In this document: positions 43,801 through 53,606 of the stretch, in pieces | Layout: every line of letters starts with the position of its first letter | Position numbering within the stretch: position 1 is the first letter of the stretch | Source of the DNA: Girardinichthys multiradiatus | Taxonomy: Eukaryota > Chordata > Actinopteri > Cyprinodontiformes > Goodeidae | Direction of reading: 5' to 3' | NCBI RefSeq assembly: GCF_021462225.1 | Contig: NC_061806.1 | Span: forward strand, 496,001 to 560,000 | DNA: 64,000 nt | Position numbers and translations under genes: made by a program | Notes under the pieces: generated by a model | What the model was told of the DNA's origin: nothing | Seen by the model: the letters and a program-made list of their open reading frames with translations, nothing else | The model's database searches: none

Positions 43801-44615
43801 AGACTTATGGCAAAGCATAACTGATTACCGGTATTATCTACAATATACAGGTGACGCTTTTTCTTATTAATCAGTTCACAGTCTAACGTTCCTTTAACCT
43901 TACGTTTCGACCCTCCTGCAGGGTCATTAACTACCTGTAGAACAAATTCCAGGTTATTATCTGCAGGCATTTCAGCGTTGCACTGTACTAACTCATCCAG
44001 AAAATTCTCAAAAGCAGGCAGAATCATATTCCCATCATCGTTAATGGTAAACGTGACGTTACGGTTCAGATTTTCCCCGACTAATTCTAGCTGCACAACA
44101 TTGTTACGTCTGGCTAACGATCTTGCAGTATCGGCTAATTCAGTGAGAATATGCATGATGTTTATATAGATTGTAGCAAGATCAGGAACATGACCAGGGC
44201 AGGGAGGCGGGATGGTAAAAGGTCTCCTTATTTCGATGTTATTAAAACGTTCACGTTCAACAGTCGCAGGAGGATCTCCCTCAATCTGATCAGGGTTGAG
44301 TGCAACCTCTGGATTGAAATTACCGCCATGCTGCCCAGTATGATCAGCGGCGTGTGACGTTAAAGGAATTTGTAATTCAGCTGATTCATTTTGCTGAATG
44401 CTGGTTGGAGATGGTGCTCTATTTAAATCTTCAACAGCCTGTTCTCATGAGCTAAAAAAGTCACCGTACAGATTTTGATTTATTACATTTTCACTGTTAG
44501 CAGGAGATGCATTTAACCCGATGTTATCTGCTACATCAGCATTAACAGGAATTTCACTAAGTTGAGCAACAACATTCCTTATCTCATTTAGCGTATGTGT
44601 GATCTGGCTTTCCAT
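40896..44615 (-). pseudogene. Protein-primed family B DNA polymerase, copy A, multiply broken
   Basis: The element's replicative polymerase reads leftward from about 44615. Pieces: N-terminal 44615-44450 (ends in TGA), then 44156-43640 and neighbours, a Cys-rich zinc segment (43626-43402), the exonuclease (43379-42612) with FYDFECF and AHNARGYDSYL, then 42607-42480 and the polymerase domain (42458-40896). The latter has YVDYTSLYPYV (motif A), LCLNSFWGKFAQ (motif B) and LIYIDTDSLIYV (motif C). Breaks include the TGA near 44449, a deletion of about 190 bp near 43640, and frameshifts near 43400, 42645 and 42480. The extreme C-terminus is altered by a deletion. Confidence 0.93.
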
Positions 44616-44655
44616 ATTAACATCAGAAGAAGAAGAAGAAGACCCAGGGATCAGT

Positions 44656-45799
44656 TTAAATTACCTTGATATCAGCACTATGTTTCAGTAACAATGTCTG
44701 ACATGCAGCCAGAAGCGTTAAACTTGATGCTTTATTACAACGGTCACGTAAGGATAGGGGAACTCTCTGTCTGCGCTGTTGCTGTCCAGGTCTCGATGAA
44801 ATCTGCTCCACCATCAACGTTGCCTCTGGAAAGATAAAGAAAAAAAATTAATTAATGAAATATGCAAATTAATTCAGTAGGTAAATGAGTATAAGAAGAA
44901 TTAAACTTACCATTCAATAAACCTTTAACAAGCCTTGCCCTGGTATAAAGAGCACAGAGTCGCCGTCTTTTCCTCAATTTAAGATATTCTGTGAAACAAA
45001 ATAAAGTTACCTTACAATGCAGGTCTTTTGAAAAAAAAATCTGGTTTCTGTGAAGATTTGAATATAACTATAACTTACTCCGTACACGGGGTATTTGAAC
45101 GGTTCCAGGCGGTTCCAACTCTTCCTGTACTGAACTGCTACAGTTCTGCTGAATGTTATCCAAGCTTGGATTCTGGTTTAAATCATTCGATATATCTGTA
45201 AAATATTTTATCAGGGGTTAAAACAAGTCTGCAATATCGCATAGACCTGTGAAAACATATGCATAGAAATATATATATATTTTTTTTACTTACTCTCCTC
45301 TCCCGGAGCTGTTAATTTTTCCGGCGCACGGTCAGGTGACTGTGGTGCATGAATGGCTTCGCCCTCTATTTCATGTTTAGCTGGGATCGGATTGTCTTTT
45401 TTAAAGACAAGTTTCCGTCTCAACTTTGATTTTTTCGGAGGCAGACGGTTACAAACGCTGACCTCTCCAACGTTCAGGAATATGTCTCTTGTTAAATCTG
45501 TAAGTAGAATTTATTTCATTTATTTTTTAAATCACAAAATAGCATTCACCAGTTGACTAAACTAGATGTTGTTGTTGCAGTTAATAATTACCATAGTCAG
45601 ACTGTGTAAAAACGATACCATCCAGCTCATCACTCGTGGGTTCTAAAGAATATAAGTTAAACAATATTATTATCCAACGAGCATTCACAAGCACTTAAAG
45701 AATTCTTAAAGATGAATACTTACTACTGAAGATTGCGTTGTATCTTTCGATAGAAGCAGAATGTTCACCTTCTTCGTTTCCTGAAATATTTTCCGACAT
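44656..45799 (-). CDS. Spliced six-exon gene next to the polymerase, copy A, unknown function
   Basis: Exons on the minus strand: 45799-45724, 45642-45592, 45497-45294, 45195-45079, 44988-44911 and 44825-44656 (76, 51, 204, 117, 78 and 170 nt). Every junction has GT-AG ends, four of the five donors read GTAAGT and the other GTAATT, and every intron falls in phase 1. The joined length is 696 nt (231 residues plus stop TAA) with no internal stop. Exon 1 is acidic, exon 3 has a basic nuclear-signal-like patch (PPKKSKLRRKLVFKK), exon 5 is strongly basic (LRKRRRLCAL). Copy B has the same exons 1, 3, 5 and 6 with matching phases. A nuclear regulatory protein is a reasonable guess. A further donor-like GTAATT at the end of exon 6 could lead on toward polymerase. 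Confidence 0.7.
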
Positions 45800-45955
45800 T
45801 TTTTTTTTTCTGCTTCTCCTTACAAGTGTTCTAAAAATATTTCAGTGTAATTGGTTAAAAATAAACTTTTAGCTACCAGATTTGAAGCCGATCTCCCAGT
45901 AAAGATTGCGCTGTATCTCTCGATAGAACCAGGGATGACTGACTGCACCACCTTC

Positions 45956-46641
45956 AGCGCGCTTAGTTACGCCCCTTGGCCATACCCCCCGAGACACCTC
46001 AGCAACAGCGCAGACGCGTTAATTCATGAAACAGTGGATGTGTATTGTCAGACAATGCTCCAGACTTATAGCCAGGAAAGTGCTATTTTCCTCTTAATTA
46101 CTTTTTGACTACAGTTGGTGTGAAGACTGTCTGAGACAATACACAAGATGTCTGCTTTAATTCAATAAACAGTGACATGTCTGAGGACTTTATTTTTTTC
46201 AGTTCATCTCTACAACAGAAGCCAATTCATCCTTCTTTTCTAAATAGCATCTAAATAACCCGTGTGTTAAAACAAAATGAATTTACACTCTGTCAGGTTC
46301 TCTCTTTTTATCAGAATTTCATGTGATGTGCCCGCATTAAATTGAGTGACCTTTTAAAGTGGAGAAACTACATGTTTTGTTTTTAGATGTAAAAAACATC
46401 TAAAAACATACAATTAGAAAGATTTGCTTCCTTGTAATGACAACTTCCGGTTAATGACAACATCCGATTAATGATGATATCCGGCTAATGACAACATCCG
46501 ATTAATGATGATATCCGGTTACGTCACAGGAAGCCCCAGCCACTGGAAGTCCCGCCCTAGGATGTCCCAGCCAACGGACGTCCCGCCCACCTGTCAAAAT
46601 TTTCACACCTTGTTTGATTGAAGGATGTCCTTAATGTCTCT
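45956..46641 (-). repeat. Right terminal inverted repeat of copy A
   Basis: Inverse of the left repeat, ending ...TTAATGTCTCT at 46641. It is longer (686 bp) because it retains a segment at about 46210-46530. Part of that segment is also found near the right end of copy B (61610-61760), so the long form is ancestral and the left repeat of copy A has lost it. Near 46440-46520 it has short repeats of 'ttaatgacaacatccg' type. Confidence 0.9.
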
Positions 46642-46647
46642 CTCTTG
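46642..46647. repeat. Target-site duplication of Maverick A, right copy
   Basis: CTCTTG, identical to 31942-31947. The L1 endonuclease coding continues directly outside it. Confidence 0.9.
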
Positions 46648-46758
46648 TAATAAGACAACGTCTGCCTGTAGTCGTTTAAGCTGATTAAAATTTTTTATCT
46701 TTTTCTCTCTGGTGCATGCTCCATGCACATTCCATGTGAGAAACCTTAGTGTGTCCAT
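46648..46758 (-). pseudogene. L1 ORF2 N-terminal start
   Basis: From ATG 46758 the frame reads LRFLTWNVHGACTREKK and ends LQADVVLLQE at the Maverick A junction. These are the first motifs of the APE-type endonuclease (Asn in WNVHG, Glu in LLQE). The rest continues at 31941. Confidence 0.88.
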
Positions 46759-47203
46759 AGTTGTGCGTGTATCGCTAACATTGTACAGCGCATGTCACCA
46801 CAGAAACAGATAGACCCAAGTGAAATCATAGTCAGTGCTTGGGGTTGCCTGATATGAAGTCCCGAAGCAGAGATATGGCAGGGAAAAAGACAGAAAATTA
46901 AGAGGCTGCTGGGGAGAAGAAGGGATGAGAGATATAAGGTTATGTTAATAGACATTTGTGTGTGTGTGAGTGTGCTTTTTGTGTGTGGCAGAGAGAAAAG
47001 AGAGTGACAGAGAGGGGTGGTAACAAGTGTAAATAAGATGAAGATGAGAGACAAAAACCGAGCAGATACCCAAAAGCCCATCCTTGGGCCCACCCACATC
47101 AAACAATGCAAACAACATGAGCTGTGCTTTACATTACATTTGCCAGATATCTGACCTCTTATCTAACTAGTGTTACATGTTATAGATTAACCTGCTGTTG
47201 CTC
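46759..47203 (-). other. L1 spacer between ORF1 and ORF2
   Basis: About 440 bases without a gene. It contains purine-rich and GT-rich tracts on the plus strand (46960-47030). An internal ribosome entry or reinitiation role is possible in LINEs, but nothing specific is seen. Confidence 0.5.
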
Positions 47204-48035
47204 CTAATAAAGCCAGGGAGTGATCTCCCGATCTCTAAGCAACTGACCATTGATATAAAGTTTGTCTACAGCCACTGTAGCTCTGATGCCTTCACTGATA
47301 TATTTCTTCCTAATTGGGAATAAAACTCGTCTCCGATCGAGGATCTCCTTTGGGAACTGATCATTAACGTTGAAGTTCGTTCCCCGCAGCTCTCTGCCCC
47401 GACCTCTGACCTGCTCTTTTTGTTTATAGTGCTCGAATTTTGCTACAATTGGCCGAGGTCGGCTGTGTTCGGGTTTCTTACCTCCGAGCCGGTGAACACG
47501 ATGGAAAGTGATGTTTTTTACCTCGTCACTTGGGAGTATTAGCTGACGTTGGAGAAATTTGCGGACCTTGGATTCGGCGTCCTCCTCTGCCCGTTCCGGG
47601 ATACCGGAGAAAACAAGGTTGTCCCGCATGCCCCGGGCCTGTATATCCAGGATGGTCTCCTTCATTTTGTTTATTTTCTCCGGACAGCTGCGTCATTCCA
47701 TCGGTGAGTGTTTCCACGCTATCCCTCAGTGTTTGGTTCTCAGCTGTGAGTGAAGCGAGTTGTTCTTGGCTAAACTCCAGAGACTCCCTCAGAGCTTGAA
47801 ATTCCCTATGGAGAACCTCCACCAGGGCGAGACGGGCATCCAGGCTGGTTAGCTTCTTATCAATAGAGTCCAGGACATCAGCGTAGCTTTTCTCTGGAGA
47901 GATAGTGGAGGTGCTGGTCAAGCACTCTGAATGGGTGCGTTTTGATGTTGGTGTGGCCATGGGTGGAGATTTTTGTGGCTTGCCCATTACAATGTTATCA
48001 AAACATACGTCCACGTAGCTCTCCAGGCTGTCCAA
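47204..48035 (-). pseudogene. L1 ORF1 (RNA-binding coiled-coil protein), one frameshift
   Basis: ORF1p forms trimers and coats LINE RNA. The N-terminal part (48035 to about 47690) has a heptad coiled coil (DSIDKKLTSLDARLALVEVL and SLTAENQTLRDSVETLTDGM). The C-terminal part (47665-47204) has the RRM-like block RDNLVFSGIPERAEED, then the C-terminal domain with HRVHRLGGKK and RPRPIVAKFEHYKQK. A one-base shift near 47680 separates the two. Typical L1/Tx1-group layout. Confidence 0.9.
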
Positions 48036-48283
48036 GGTTTCCTCGTCCAGTTTGTTTTATTGGAAAAATATGAAACAGTGGTTAGTATTTTACACGTTTC
48101 TATGTTCGGCTTGAATTTATTGGCTTGTTTTACCTGAGTTGTGTTGTGTTTGTTTACCAATATACCGCCATATTACATACGCACAACTCTCGCGAGATCT
48201 CAGCCGCTCATCACCACCTGGATTGAGTCACCTGTTCCCAGTCTCTCTATCTTTAGGATCAGTGCGTCTTCCCTTGTTGTATC
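48036..48283 (-). promoter_or_regulatory. L1 5' UTR with a TCTCGCGAGA palindrome
   Basis: About 250 bases between the L1 5' end and ORF1. At 48188-48197 lies TCTCGCGAGA, a palindromic element known from vertebrate CpG-rich, TATA-less promoters. It could supply the internal promoter that a LINE needs. The promoter role here is inferred. Confidence 0.5.
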
Positions 48284-48296
48284 TTGTATCATTTTT
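48284..48296. repeat. Target-site duplication of the L1, right copy
   Basis: TTGTATCATTTTT, matching 6880-6892. A further partial copy (CTTGTTGTATC) directly precedes it, so the exact L1 5' end is uncertain by about ten bases. Confidence 0.6.
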
Positions 48297-48569
48297 AGTA
48301 TTCCAGTTCTTTAATTAATTTGCATTATATGATTTTTCTTGTTTTTTTTCTTTTTACTATTAAATACAATTAAAGTAGGAACATATTAACCTCTCCCAAA
48401 AGTGTTGTTTAAAAGCTAGTAGTGTTTGAATTCATCTGCATTAATCTGCATTTTATCAGATTTCTTTTTTTCTTTTTTCTATTAAATAAAAAAAGGGATA
48501 AATCTACCCTCCGGTGTGTTTTTTTCTCATTATTTAACAAGTAATCGTCAGAGTGAGCATAAGGCAGAG

Positions 48570-49670
48570 ATGGCAGGAAGACGGTTGATGATGAAAGTAT
48601 ATTATAGCCCTTCAAATCCGGGACGTTTTGGGGGTGTAGATATGCTGAGGAGGGTTATGCAAGATGAAACGGGAAAGAAGGTTGCGGTTGAAAAAGTTAA
48701 AGATTTTTTATCAGGAGAAGATACCTATACTCTACATAAACCTGCAAGAATGAAGTTCCCGAGAAACAGAGTTTTTGTCACCAGACCATTGAGGCAGTTC
48801 CAGGCTGATCTCTGTGACATGCAAGCTCTGGCCATGGAAAATGATGGTTATAATTATTTATTAACAGTCATTGACATCTTTTCAAAAAGGGCGTATGTAC
48901 GAGTTTTGAAGAGGAAAACAGCCGCTGAGGTTGTAAAGGCATTTGAATCAGTTTTTACAGAAAGTCAGATCCCCAAAAAACTTCAGACTGATGCCGGTAA
49001 AGAATTTGTTAACAAGAAATTTAAGGTTTTAATGGAGAAACACGGCATTCAACATTTTGCCACTGCGAGTGAAGCAAAAGCTTCAGTGGTCGAGAGATTT
49101 AACCGCACATTAAAAACAGGGATGTGGAGATATTTTACAGCTAACAACACCCGACGGTACGTCGATGTACTGCAAAACCTAGCTAGAAGCTACAACCATT
49201 CCTACCACTCCAGCATTAAAATGAGCCCTATGGAAGTGACCCCAGAAAATGCCTTTCAAGTGTTTCAGAATCTGTATGATGTCAAGTCCAACAGATATTG
49301 CAGGGACTCAGTGACAACGTTTAAACAAGGGGATCTTGTCAGAATATCCAAGGTCCATGGAGTGTTTGACAAAAAATACGAACAGAGTTTTACGGATGAA
49401 GTGTTTACAGTGTATGAGCGGATACCCCAATCTCCTCCTGTATACAAACTCAAAGATTTGGATGGAGAACCTATCAAGGGATCCTTTTACGCAGAGGAGC
49501 TTCAAAAAGTAAAATATTTAAGGACAAGATGTATCAAGTGGAAAAAATATTAAATTGACGTACGGTCAAGGGAGTCAAACAGGTTTTTGTACGCTGGAAA
49601 AACTGGCCTGAGAAATTCAACAGTGGGATCAGGTTTGATGAACTTCGAAACGTATTAAAAAGGTTTGCAC
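48570..49670 (+). pseudogene. Maverick integrase, copy B, frameshift removes the chromodomain
   Basis: Open from ATG 48570 to 49553. The catalytic core is complete: Asp80 (FQADLCDM), Asp141 (LQTDAGKEF) and Glu175 (ASVVERFNRT). A one-base deletion near 49509, seen against copy A, shifts the frame, and translation ends 14 codons later. The chromodomain coding is still recognisable downstream (to about 49655) but also has an in-frame TGA near 49555. This copy would lack the chromatin-targeting module. Confidence 0.92.
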
Positions 49671-49695
49671 TAAACCTCACAGTTGACACAGCATC

Positions 49696-50469
49696 ATGAA
49701 CCGTCAGGTAGAGGATGATGGCTTTTACGTTACTCTTCCATCTAATGCTAGCAAGGAAGTGTTTAAAAATAATACCAGTTCAAGTTTCCGTGTAAATTTA
49801 GCTCAACATATTGATTTAGAAGGCCAATGGATGGTTGCATTAGCAGAGATTTCATACCCTCATACATGGCATAATTTACCGGATTATGATGCCTACTTTG
49901 AACGGAGGAAGGTTGTGGATGTGGAGATCAATACGCAAAGGATCAGAAGTGGCTAGTATAACAGCGCTATTACACTTGAGACAGAGATGGAACTGTTTTT
50001 CAAAAAAATGAACTCGGATATCCGCATTAAATTCAGCAAAGTTCAAAAGAGATTTGCATTTCAAGCAAGCGGTCCGTATGAAATACGCTTCTTCAGCACT
50101 CTAGCTTATATGATGGGCGTGAAACCAGGGGAATGGATTCATGTTTCTGAACCAAAACTGGCTCCTTTTCCGGCGGATATAAAGGCTGGTTTCTATCACC
50201 TATACTGTTACAGTGACGTGGTCAGCCCACAAATAGTAGGCGACACTTTTGCACCTTTACTGCGGACCGTCAAAGTACAAGGCAAATTCAGTGATATGAT
50301 TACTCAGACGTTTAACCCCGCCCACTACCTTCCAGTCTCCAGAAGACATATTGAAAATATCAATATAGAAATTAAATCGGACCAAAACGTTCCTATAAAT
50401 TTTGTTTACGGAATGACCGTCATAAGACTACACTTCAAACCGGTGATATCACAACGTAGCCTGAGATAA
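49696..50469 (+). pseudogene. Penton-like minor capsid protein, copy B, same in-frame TAG
   Basis: The same gene as 35690-36445. The first part, 49696-49956, ends in TAG (49954-49956) after QRIRSG. The second part continues in the same frame from about 49957 to 50469 with a C-terminus extended by six residues relative to copy A. Apart from the shared TAG both halves are open. Confidence 0.85.
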
Positions 50470-50489
50470 ATTTTATTTGTATAAACAGA

Positions 50490-50500
50490 GATATATATAA
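50490..50500 (+). promoter_or_regulatory. TATA box of the core-protein gene, copy B
   Basis: GATATATATAA about 75-84 bases before ATG 50574; identical to copy A. Confidence 0.55.
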
Positions 50501-50573
50501 CCTCTAAGACTGATTGATTATCATTCATATTACCCTGGTCCTTCAACACTGCATCAAGCAGGCAAGAGAGAAC

Positions 50574-50914
50574 ATGGCACAGCTAAGTCTGAGACGAGAT
50601 CCAAATCGCTTTATAAATTACTATGTAAGTCAATCAGGCGGTAATCTGCCAGGGTTTTATGGGGCCCCGGTCATGTACGGACGCGGAATTGGATCATTAT
50701 TTTCAAAATTATTCCGCTTCGTATCCCCTCTGGTTAAAAAAGGATTTGCTATTGCAAAACCCCATCTTAAAACGGCTGCATCAAATGGATGTCATCGGTA
50801 GAGCCGTGAGTAAAATGAGTGGTTCTACACGCACCGACGGTCAAGAAGGTTCAGGAATTATGGTTTTATCCAAAAGACCCAGAACAAGACCCCCTGGTGA
50901 TCATTTAAGGACGG
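50574..50914 (+). pseudogene. Core-protein gene of copy B, frameshifted and truncated
   Basis: Matches copy A for the first 70 codons. An eight-base deletion near 50789 then shifts the frame, ending at 50801. The basic C-terminal tail is missing because a larger deletion joins this gene to the major capsid gene at about 50914. Confidence 0.85.
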
Positions 50915-51693
50915 TACATCTTCTAGGCCCCATGCATGCAGACATATTTTTCTGTGAAAGACTTCTTTTAAACTCTGTTGACCTCAAAATTAAACTTACA
51001 AGAGACAACGATGCCTTTTGTCTCATGGCAGCAAGAGACTCCACTTACAAACTCAGGATATTAGGAGCATCTCTTTTTATCAAAAAAGTTACTGTCTCTC
51101 CAGCTGTACGACTGGGGCACACTTCAGCTTTAATGAAAGCAAATGCTCTCTATCCACTTTCACGCGTGAATGTAAAAACATATTCCATCCCTGAAAATTC
51201 AAGGGTATGCAACCAAGAGAATCTTTTCTTAGGCGTCTTTCCCAAGTATGTGGTGATTGCATTACTGGATCATGATGCTTTTACAGGAACACGTAATCTC
51301 AATCCGTTTGACTTTAATCATTTTGATATGGAATATTTAGCTTTGTGTAAGGATGGCAGACAAATTCCTGCTAAAGCCTTCCAGCCCAATTTTAACCAAG
51401 GTCATTCAGTGAGAGAGTATTACAACTTGTTTACAGCTACAGGACGACATCTAAAAGATCTTCCACTGAGTATAACACGTCAGGAATTTAATCAAGGATA
51501 CTCTCTATTCACATTTAATCTTAACCCGGGTGAGGACACAGATGCTCTATCTCCAGTTTCCAGTGGGAATTTAAGACTGGAAATGCGTTTCAGAAACCCG
51601 TTGCCTCATACCACCACGCTGATCATCTACGCTTGTTATGACTCTATTTTAGAGATTGATTCAAAGAGGCGTGTGCTGGTGGATTATTATTAA
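50914..51693 (+). pseudogene. Major capsid protein of copy B, N-terminus deleted
   Basis: The deletion corresponding to about 36918-37539 of copy A (roughly 622 bp) removes the first jelly-roll part. The rest is open to the natural end at 51693 (CYDSILEIDSKRRVLVDYY), so the C-terminus lost in copy A is intact here. The open frame extends upstream to 50659 through out-of-frame core gene sequence, making an accidental fusion frame of 344 codons. It is not a functional capsid gene. Confidence 0.9.
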
Positions 51694-51704
51694 TCTAATC
51701 AGAC

Positions 51705-52247
51705 ATGAATAATCATGAAATTGAGAACCTGCTGCATCATCTGCTGGGAGATTTGTTTTGCGGTGTGTGGCCGTGCGACCAGCTGCCGCTGCTCGCTGAC
51801 AAATTCCCAGGGCCGGCCTACTTTATTCTGAACACACATCCTTCACACATGCCTGGAGAACACTGGCTAGCTCTGACATCGGATGAGAATGGTCAATCCA
51901 GCTTTTTTGACTCTTATGGATTCTCTCCGGATTTCGAGTTCTACCCGTCAAGCATCGTAACATTTTTAGAAGACAGATCCTCAAAAATATTGTATCATAA
52001 TAATCAGCTTCAAAACACTCTGTCCACTGTGTGCGGTCACCATTGCATTTTTTATTTATGTCATAGAGCGTGCGGATTATCAATGCAGCAAGTGTTGTCG
52101 AAATACACCGGAGATGTGATTAAGAATGATTTAATGGTATCTAACTTTGTGAAAAAATATCAGAAATGTGTCGTTAATCAAAGTTGTACATTTTATACTC
52201 ACGGAACATGCTCTTTGGAGATGTTTCTGGATTGTTATGGAATTTAA
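51705..52247 (+). CDS. Adenain-like cysteine protease, copy B
   Basis: 180 codons, intact, with His53, Asp69, Gln103 and Cys110 all conserved. It differs from copy A by a few substitutions. It lies 11 bases after the major capsid stop. Confidence 0.95.
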   Translation: MNNHEIENLLHHLLGDLFCGVWPCDQLPLLADKFPGPAYFILNTHPSHMPGEHWLALTSDENGQSSFFDSYGFSPDFEFYPSSIVTFLEDRSSKILYHNNQLQNTLSTVCGHHCIFYLCHRACGLSMQQVLSKYTGDVIKNDLMVSNFVKKYQKCVVNQSCTFYTHGTCSLEMFLDCYGI

Positions 52248-52370
52248 ATTGTCTTATTTTTTTTTCATTGTTTGTTTGTTTTTTTTTCTTCTTATGATTT
52301 AATATTTGTGTAATGATATCATATGTTAGTGTGTGAAGTAGAGAACGAAGTTAGACTTGAAAATATAATC

Positions 52371-52385
52371 AATAAATATTTTATT
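52371..52385. terminator. Overlapping poly(A) signals for converging transcripts, copy B
   Basis: AATAAA on plus (52371-52376) and on minus (52385-52380), the same arrangement as in copy A. Confidence 0.75.
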
Positions 52386-52428
52386 GAATAAAAGAAATAG
52401 GCTACATGTTTCATTTTCTTATAACGGT

Positions 52429-53259
52429 TTATGGTGAAAATGTAATCCATCGGGGTGGTAGTGTCGTCTTACGAAGAGACCTTTTTGATCTCCCATCAGC
52501 ATTTTTTGGATCTTCCAGCTCAGATCTCGACCAGTAGGGAGAATGAGTTATCTGCCTTCTTCTTCTTGTTCTTCTCTGCTTAACGCTGGGGGGTGTACCC
52601 CCATTTTCAATCGATGTACCCTCTGTTTTGAAACGTCTATATTCTTCACGAGCATAAGGGTTAATGACTGAAGATATAGGTATGTTTACCTCTGACAAGG
52701 TGTGTAGAAAGTCTGACCATCCTCGGGGTTGCAGTGCTCCAGCTTTTTTAAACGGTAGCATGAGATTTTTCAACAAGTCAATCATGTGGGACCCGTTTAC
52801 GACATTTCCTTCAAATACAAATTCACCTTGCGAAGTCCAACTGTCACTTCTTTCGGATAATTTCTTCAAAATGTACTCAGCATTTTTACGGTTGTGTTTA
52901 GGAAGGCTTTTCAGTACTTCCGTAAGAACCTGATCCTTAGGGGCCTCGTCCTGCCCTGGGCCTTGTTTTTCTTGGGACTGCTCATGTTCAGGAACCTCTG
53001 TGTCATGCTGCAGCGTTAAACTGACCCGCTGTTTTTCTTCTTTGACACCTTGCTTAAGTAAAGTCAGATACCTCTGGAGAAGAGCATCGTATCTCTTGAT
53101 TTTTTCATAAGAAGTCAAACCCGGCTCGTTTAATATCGCTCTCATTTCAGCATCCAAATTCTCCTCCGCCGTCTGTCTGATGGACGTGTCTGACTGGGTC
53201 AGACGCTTGAATTGATGAGGTGAAATGAGAAACATCTTCTGCGATGTTCTGAGAGACAT
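52429..53259 (-). CDS. Conserved Maverick protein of 276 aa, copy B
   Basis: Intact and identical in length to the copy A gene, with scattered substitutions (for example residues 30, 34, 43 and several in 119-180). The basic tail and the NPYAREEYRRFKTEG block are unchanged. The start overlaps the stop of the 113-aa gene. Function unknown. Confidence 0.8.
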   Translation of the reverse strand: MSLRTSQKMFLISPHQFKRLTQSDTSIRQTAEENLDAEMRAILNEPGLTSYEKIKRYDALLQRYLTLLKQGVKEEKQRVSLTLQHDTEVPEHEQSQEKQGPGQDEAPKDQVLTEVLKSLPKHNRKNAEYILKKLSERSDSWTSQGEFVFEGNVVNGSHMIDLLKNLMLPFKKAGALQPRGWSDFLHTLSEVNIPISSVINPYAREEYRRFKTEGTSIENGGTPPSVKQRRTRRRRQITHSPYWSRSELEDPKNADGRSKRSLRKTTLPPRWITFSP

Positions 53260-53600
53260 TATCTCCTGATGATTCCACCCACTAGATCACCGATCAAGGG
53301 AGCAAGAGCCGTTAAGATGGGGAGAATAAAACCACCTCGTTGCTTTTTGAGAGCCAGCTGTTTAGTTTTTATTCCGGTTCTTTTATCACCCAACAATCTG
53401 ATGATTTTTCTTTGCTTCTTCAATTGTCGGTGTTGAGAGGGTGATAGTTTAATGTTACCTTTTAAAATATTCAGAGCAATCTCGCACAGAGCCTGAATAA
53501 AGTCGGGAGAGCAGTGTGCGAGAATATCTTTACGTTTCTGTGGACAGGCCTGGTACAAAGCTCTGAATAATGGTAAATTCCTTTTTATACGCGCTGACAT
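53259..53600 (-). CDS. Conserved 113-aa Maverick protein, copy B
   Basis: Intact, with about four substitutions from copy A, and the same QRGGFILPILTALAPLIGDL C-terminal region. It follows the ATPase stop by six bases. Confidence 0.75.
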   Translation of the reverse strand: MSARIKRNLPLFRALYQACPQKRKDILAHCSPDFIQALCEIALNILKGNIKLSPSQHRQLKKQRKIIRLLGDKRTGIKTKQLALKKQRGGFILPILTALAPLIGDLVGGIIRR

Positions 53601-53606
53601 GATGAC

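Larger units (their letters stand above)
31948..46641 (+). mobile_element. Maverick/Polinton (adintovirus-like) copy A, complete with both ends
   Basis: A 14,694-bp element with AG...CT termini, long terminal inverted repeats and a 6-bp target duplication. It lies inside L1 ORF2 immediately after the conserved LLQE of the endonuclease. It carries two left-arm genes, integrase, minor capsid, core, major capsid and protease on the plus strand, and a 276-aa protein, a 113-aa protein, ATPase, DNA polymerase B and a spliced gene on the minus strand. The capsid set and adenain-like protease are those of virus-forming Polintons and adintoviruses. Several key genes are broken, so it is a fossil copy. 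Confidence 0.95.
6893..48283 (-). mobile_element. L1-clade LINE, full-length but interrupted by four later insertions
   Basis: Reading on the minus strand: 5' UTR (48283-48036), ORF1 (48035-47204), ORF2 in four pieces (46758-46648, 31941-29778, 20094-19322, 12371-11713), a long G-rich 3' UTR (11712-8889 and 7272 downward), and a T-rich end at 6893-6907. Removing the inserts makes the ORF2 frame resume at each junction, for example across ERV1 and ERV2. Net length is about 8.5 kb. It resembles the L1-like 'Swimmer' group of fish by general organisation, but that family name is a guess. Frameshifts in ORF1 and ORF2 make it inactive. Confidence 0.85.

Noticed and set aside
50659..51693. A single 344-codon gene
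   Set aside because: It is a deletion fusion of out-of-frame core sequence and an N-terminally truncated major capsid gene, as shown by alignment with copy A.
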